A stretch of DNA of 64,000 bases from JAEEJA01 sp036343175 (GTDB taxonomy: Bacteria > Bacillota > Clostridia > Lachnospirales > Lachnospiraceae): NCBI GenBank assembly GCA_036343175.1, contig JAZASR010000001.1, positions 62,001 to 126,000 on the forward strand, read 5' to 3'. Made by a program: the position numbers and the translations under genes. How positions within the stretch are numbered: position 1 is the first letter of the stretch; each line of letters begins with the position of its first letter. Under the pieces are notes generated by a model. That model was not told where the DNA came from, made no database searches, and saw nothing but the letters and a program-made list of their open reading frames with translations. This document shows positions 61,224 to 64,000 of this stretch, piece by piece.

Positions 61224-61284
61224 ATAACCGAACTTATTTTTAATTTCACAAAAAAAGTTCGGTTATAATTGAATTTTGTGATAT
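61224..61284 (+). promoter_or_regulatory. Two interleaved inverted repeats before the DUF4143 gene
   Basis: ATAACCGAACTT (61224-61235) pairs with AAGTTCGGTTAT (61255-61266), 12 bp perfect. ATTTCACAAAA (61243-61253) pairs with TTTTGTGATAT (61274-61284), 10 of 11. The order A-B-A'-B' suits a pseudoknot or two alternative hairpins. TATAAT at 61264-61269 overlaps A'. An operator for two repressor dimers is an equal possibility. Confidence 0.6.
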
Positions 61285-61337
61285 AGTGTAGGAAACATAG
61301 AAGATCGTCATATGATAAATGGGTACGGAGGCATACT

Positions 61338-62073
61338 ATGCAGGACCTTTATAAGAGAGAAAATTATCTGAAGAAAATCAGAGGCTTCTATTCTGAAACT
61401 GAAGTCATTAAAGTCATCACCGGCGTCAGACGATGCGGAAAATCGTCCATTATGAGGATGATTGCTGAAGAACTGTCTGCTGATGACCTATATGATCAAT
61501 AATTTCGGCTCGACGACCTCTATCACATCCTTATGTGCAGCGTTATCCGATGAGAAAGATAGGCCGGTCAGAAAAGAGACTGTCTATAACTACCTTTCAA
61601 TCCTTCAGAATGCCAGGATCATCAGCAAATGCAGCCGCTTCGATATGAAGAGCAAGAAGTCACTGAACGGAGAAGAAAAATATTATCTTTCAGATCTGAG
61701 CTTTTTCTTTTTCAGAAACACGGACAACCGGATAAACTATGGCCCGGTACTGGAGAATATCGTCTATAATTATGCGAAGAGCTGCGGATATTCTGTCAGT
61801 GTCGGCAGGATAGGAAAGCTGGAAATCGATTTCATCCTGAGAGATGTCGATATGAATTACTGTTACATACAGGTGGCACGGACGATCGACAATGACAACT
61901 ATGATGAGAATGGAAAAAACATCACAGAGGAGAGAGAGTACAGACCGTTAGAAAGCATCGGAGACGGCTATCCGAAATATCTGCTGACTCTTGATAAGCT
62001 CCTGCAAAAGAGAAGTGGAGTAAAGCATATCAATTTGATCCACATGCTGAAAGACGAGTTGCTTTTTTCATAA
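61338..62073 (+). pseudogene. Broken AAA_14/DUF4143 ATPase in the mobile element
   Basis: The first 54 codons (61338-61502, after GGAGG) end in TAA. They have the P-loop TGVRRCGKSSIMRM at ~30-43. A second frame (61462-62073) resumes with YMINNFGSTTSITSL, then NYGPVLENIVYNY and DFILRDVDMNYCYIQVA. This is the C-terminal DUF4143 part. Walker B and about 200 residues between are missing, and the frames differ. It is a deletion derivative of a ~400-residue ATPase. Confidence 0.88.
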
Positions 62074-62089
62074 TGCTGATTCGTTCCAG

Positions 62090-62257
62090 ATGGGAACTGC
62101 AGTAATTGATATGTACGTTGTCTTCGATCGAGCAGTCTTTAAACTCCGAGACAAATCGCTTCAGGATTCGCGCAAGGATCTGCTTGTACTTCAGGAACTT
62201 CTTGATCCCTCTACCTCAGAGGATCGGGATCAGGATGTGAGTCTGTGTGATATTCAT
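62090..62257 (-). pseudogene. 5' fragment of an IS transposase, minus strand
   Basis: From ATG at 62257 the minus-strand frame reads MNITQTHILIPIL, TGA, then GRGIKKFLKYKQILARILKR and FVSEFKDCSIED. This resembles the N-terminal start of PD-(D/E)xK (Rpn-like) transposases found in Lachnospiraceae. The stop is explained by CGA to TGA. It starts within the right terminal repeat and fades into the 3' end of the ATPase. Confidence 0.5.
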
Positions 62258-62288
62258 TTGTCCAACTTAATTATACAATCGGCCAAAA
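62251..62288 (-). repeat. Right terminal inverted repeat
   Basis: The 38-bp repeat is inverted relative to 61070-61107. Bordering bases CAAACAG follow. Confidence 0.88.
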
Positions 62289-62342
62289 ACAAACAGCAAA
62301 AAACAAATAGAAAAAAATAAATAACAAATACTGGAAAAGCAC

Positions 62343-62371
62343 TTGCATACGTATCATTTCTGTGTTATAAT
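62343..62371 (+). promoter_or_regulatory. Promoter of rpsF-ssb-rpsR
   Basis: TTGCAT (62343-62348), 17 bases and TATAAT (62366-62371). It lies only 55 bases beyond the mobile element and gives a ~110-nt leader. Confidence 0.82.
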
Positions 62372-62404
62372 GGTAAATTGTGATACGCAAATTTATCCTT
62401 GTTT

Positions 62405-62458
62405 CCAGCTGCGGCATTGAGACCGTAATCGACGGTATTATGCCTGAAAAGCAGCTGG
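62405..62458 (+). ncRNA. Structured rpsF leader, possible S6:S18 binding site
   Basis: CCAGCTGC (62405-62412) and GCAGCTGG (62451-62458) form an 8-bp stem. An inner arm starts GGCATT and ends TATGCC, with ACCG...CGGT within. A CCG-containing stem before rpsF is what the known S6:S18 leader family shows, where the protein pair binds its own mRNA to limit synthesis. The motif match was made by eye. Confidence 0.55.
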
Positions 62459-62490
62459 AAGCCGGAGACCAGAAGGAGGTACAGACAGCT

Positions 62491-62778
62491 ATGAATAAGT
62501 ATGAATTAGCATTAGTTGTCGACACTAAGATCGATGATGAAGTAAAGAACTCTGTTGTTCAGAAAGCAAAGGATCTTATTGCAAAGCTCGGCGGAACTGT
62601 AACAAACGTTGACGAGTGGGGCAAGAAGAAGCTTGCTTACGAGATCGAGAAGAGAACAGAGGGTTTCTATTACTTTATCCAGTTCGATGCGGAGCCAACC
62701 GTACCGGCAGGTATGGAGCAGGATCTTCGTATTATGGACAATGTCCTCAGATACTTAGTTGTCAGACAGGAAGCTTAA
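62491..62778 (+). CDS. rpsF: 30S ribosomal protein S6
   Basis: The 95-residue protein begins NKYELALVVDTK, and continues with WGKKKLAYEIEKRTEGFY and ends LRYLVVRQEA. It binds 16S rRNA with S18 in the 30S platform. The start at 62491 follows AAGGAGGT by 10 bases; the open frame from 62380 covers the leader and is not coding. It is the first gene of the standard rpsF-ssb-rpsR operon. Confidence 0.97.
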   Translation: MNKYELALVVDTKIDDEVKNSVVQKAKDLIAKLGGTVTNVDEWGKKKLAYEIEKRTEGFYYFIQFDAEPTVPAGMEQDLRIMDNVLRYLVVRQEA

Positions 62779-62805
62779 TTCCATTTTGAAAGGATGGTGC
62801 TTTCT

Positions 62806-63264
62806 ATGAACAAAGTTATTTTAATGGGACGTTTAACAAGAGATCCGGAAGTTAAGTATTCAAGCGGCAATGATGGTTCACAGCGTGCGTATGCAAGATA
62901 CAGCCTCGCTGTTGACAGGAGATTTAAGAAGCCGGGAGACCAGCAGACAGCTGATTTCATTAACTGTGTTGTATTCGGTAAGGGCGCTGAGTTCGCTGAG
63001 AAGTATTTCCACAAGGGGATAAAGATCGCAGTTACCGGAAGACTTCAGACCGGGAGCTATACCAATAAAGACGGTCAGAAGGTATTTACAACGGATGTTG
63101 TTGTCGATGAGCAGGAGTTTGCTGAGAGCAAGTCTGCATCACAGGGCTACAATGCATCAGCTATGCCTGTGCCTGATGATGCTCAGGCAGGTACAGCGGG
63201 CGATGGCTTTATGAATGTTCCCGGAGCCGATGTTGTCGAAGAGGATATTCCATTTGGCGCCTGA
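62806..63264 (+). CDS. ssb: Single-stranded DNA-binding protein
   Basis: The 152-residue protein has an OB fold: MNKVILMGRLTRDPEVKY, FINCVVFGKGAEFAEKYF, and KIAVTGRLQTGSYTNKDGQK. A flexible Gln/Ala/Pro/Asp-rich region follows, and it ends with acidic EEDIPFGA. This tail recruits replication and repair proteins in the family. GAAAGGATGG precedes ATG 62806; the GTG at 62794 is rejected. Confidence 0.97.
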   Translation: MNKVILMGRLTRDPEVKYSSGNDGSQRAYARYSLAVDRRFKKPGDQQTADFINCVVFGKGAEFAEKYFHKGIKIAVTGRLQTGSYTNKDGQKVFTTDVVVDEQEFAESKSASQGYNASAMPVPDDAQAGTAGDGFMNVPGADVVEEDIPFGA

Positions 63265-63328
63265 TCTTACGGTACATAAAGATGATTTTGAACTTGAAGC
63301 ATATTTGTAAATGCTATGGAGGTTAATA

Positions 63329-63586
63329 ATGGCTTTTAATAAGGACAATGGTTCTTTCAAGAGAAGACCGATTCGCAGAAGAAAGAAGGTCTGCGAGTTC
63401 TGTGCTGATAAAGAGCACGATACTATCGATTATAAGGATGTTGCTAAGTTAAAGAGATATGTCTCCGAGAGAGGAAAGATCCTTCCTCGCCGTGTAACAG
63501 GTACATGTGCAAGACATCAGAGAGCTCTTACATCTGCTATCAAGCGTGCAAGGCATCTTGCAATGCTTCCTTATGTTGATGACTGA
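63329..63586 (+). CDS. rpsR: 30S ribosomal protein S18
   Basis: The 85-residue protein contains KKVCEFCADKE, DYKDVAKLKRYVSERGKILPRR (shown in part) and GTCARHQR. The cysteine set (CxxC...C) is that of the zinc-binding form of S18. It pairs with S6 on the ribosome. GGAGG lies 7 bases before ATG 63329. Confidence 0.97.
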   Translation: MAFNKDNGSFKRRPIRRRKKVCEFCADKEHDTIDYKDVAKLKRYVSERGKILPRRVTGTCARHQRALTSAIKRARHLAMLPYVDD

Positions 63587-63693
63587 TATCAGTGGATTCA
63601 TGATATGTGTCCGACGTCTGTTTTTCACTAACCGATGATAAATTGATGATCTGTTGCAGGCGCCCGGTACCATTGTATTAGAGTTTATTTTCA

Positions 63694-63741
63694 GGTTTAT
63701 ATAAATGAGCGGTTTATGGCTCATTTATATAAGCCTTTTTT
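63694..63741 (+). terminator. Terminator after rpsR
   Basis: TTATATAAATGAGC (63697-63710) pairs with GCTCATTTATATAA (63719-63732), 14 bp. CCTTTTTT follows. Confidence 0.92.
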
Positions 63742-63751
63742 ATCGGGTATT

Positions 63752-63786
63752 AAAAAGCAGGTCCCAAAAGGAACCTGCTCTTTTTA
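63752..63786. terminator. Second, bidirectional terminator
   Basis: AAAAAGCAGGT and ACCTGCTCTTTTT flank CCCAAAAGGA. It can also serve the minus-strand gene at 63843. Confidence 0.82.
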
Positions 63787-63842
63787 ACGGGAGATTTTTC
63801 CGATTGAAAGAAAAATATCTTCGCATATTAAGATTTATATGT

Positions 63843-64000
63843 TCAAAAATTATTTTCCCCGTTGAGCTTCCTGATGGTATCCTCAACGTCCTGAAGATCG
63901 ATGTCCTTTGCGAAGGATACTACAGAGTGAAGAGGGGTGTCTTCATACATTGCCTGATCCATCCTGGCACCTGCCTTACCCATGCTGCTCTGCTCCGCAT
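63843..64000 (-). CDS. C-terminal end of an unidentified protein
   Basis: The last 52 codons of a minus-strand gene that starts beyond the window. The peptide reads AEQSSMGKAGARMDQAMYED, then TPLHSVVSFAKDIDLQDVED and ends RKLNGENNF. It is hydrophilic and helical in character. No family is recognised. The convergent terminator at 63752 supports its 3' end here. Confidence 0.55.
   Translation of the reverse strand, partial: AEQSSMGKAGARMDQAMYEDTPLHSVVSFAKDIDLQDVEDTIRKLNGENNF

Larger units (their letters stand above)
61070..62288. mobile_element. 1.2-kb element with 38-bp terminal inverted repeats
   Basis: The left end (61070-61107) begins TTTTGGCTGATTGTATAATT and the right end (62288-62251, read on the minus strand) begins TTTTGGCCGATTGTATAATT. 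36 of 38 positions match. Inside are a terminator, an interleaved inverted-repeat block, a broken DUF4143 ATPase and the broken start of a minus-strand transposase. A target-site duplication is not obvious. Confidence 0.85.

Noticed and set aside
62090..62320. Plus-strand 76-codon open frame at the right end of the element.
   Set aside because: It is the antisense of the transposase fragment and runs through the terminal repeat; no ribosome site or family match.

Overview
This window looks like chromosome of an anaerobic, Gram-positive clostridium, most likely a member of the Lachnospiraceae. The reasons are strong AGGAGG-type ribosome binding sites, the glgC-glgD pair, spoVG, a 2[4Fe-4S] ferredoxin, a DUF4358/DHHW/MBOAT wall-modification cluster, a DUF951 protein, and the absence of outer-membrane genes. 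This placement is inference from gene content; no species is claimed.

Left part (1-5.5 kb): the end of ispE, a degenerate repeat-rich spacer, glgC-glgD (glycogen synthesis), spoVG and an NCS2 purine permease. At 5.8-12.2 kb lies a five-gene cluster: lipoprotein solute-binding protein, DUF1254/DUF1214 protein, alkyl-sulfatase of the SdsA1 type, ABC permease and ABC ATPase. It reads as an import-and-hydrolysis system for an organic sulfate ester.

At 12.2-16.3 kb is an AT-richer island: an XRE-regulator fragment, a two-component system and a lactococcin-972-like bacteriocin cassette. It is decaying or recoded. The kinase has a -1 shift at an A-run, the export permease stops at 189 residues, and the ABC ATPase has an in-frame TAA.

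At 16.5-32.8 kb: two PLP aminotransferases (one HisC), PlsC, a class A PBP, a YvyF-like zinc protein, the DUF4358/DHHW/MBOAT/DHHW O-acylation cluster, a ClpX with a long acidic linker, tRNA-Arg(CCT), a D,D-carboxypeptidase with a basic cytoplasmic tail, and ferredoxin. At 33-45.4 kb are large unusual proteins: a TPR/coiled-coil protein ending in an apparently dead CbbX-like AAA+ domain, a secreted protein with only the C-terminal domain of 5'-nucleotidases, an M29-type peptidase, and a lectin/repeat/LRR surface protein. A ~400-bp IS relic follows.

At 45.9-50.3 kb is de novo NAD synthesis: nadB-nadC-niaR on the minus strand and nadA on the plus strand. Two near-consensus divergent promoters flank a palindrome that is a good candidate NiaR operator. 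Then come hicBA, a YjbR-alkyltransferase fusion, tadA, a DUF4143 ATPase preceded by five 23-nt repeats, a YigZ-type protein, rarA, an Orn/Lys/Arg decarboxylase, an aldose epimerase, DUF951 and a HAD phosphatase with a duplicated translation start. At 61.07-62.29 kb a 1.2-kb element with 38-bp inverted repeats carries a broken DUF4143 ATPase and a broken transposase start; it abuts a small secreted-protein gene with an internal stop. The window ends with rpsF-ssb-rpsR behind a structured leader, and the 3' end of an unidentified minus-strand gene.
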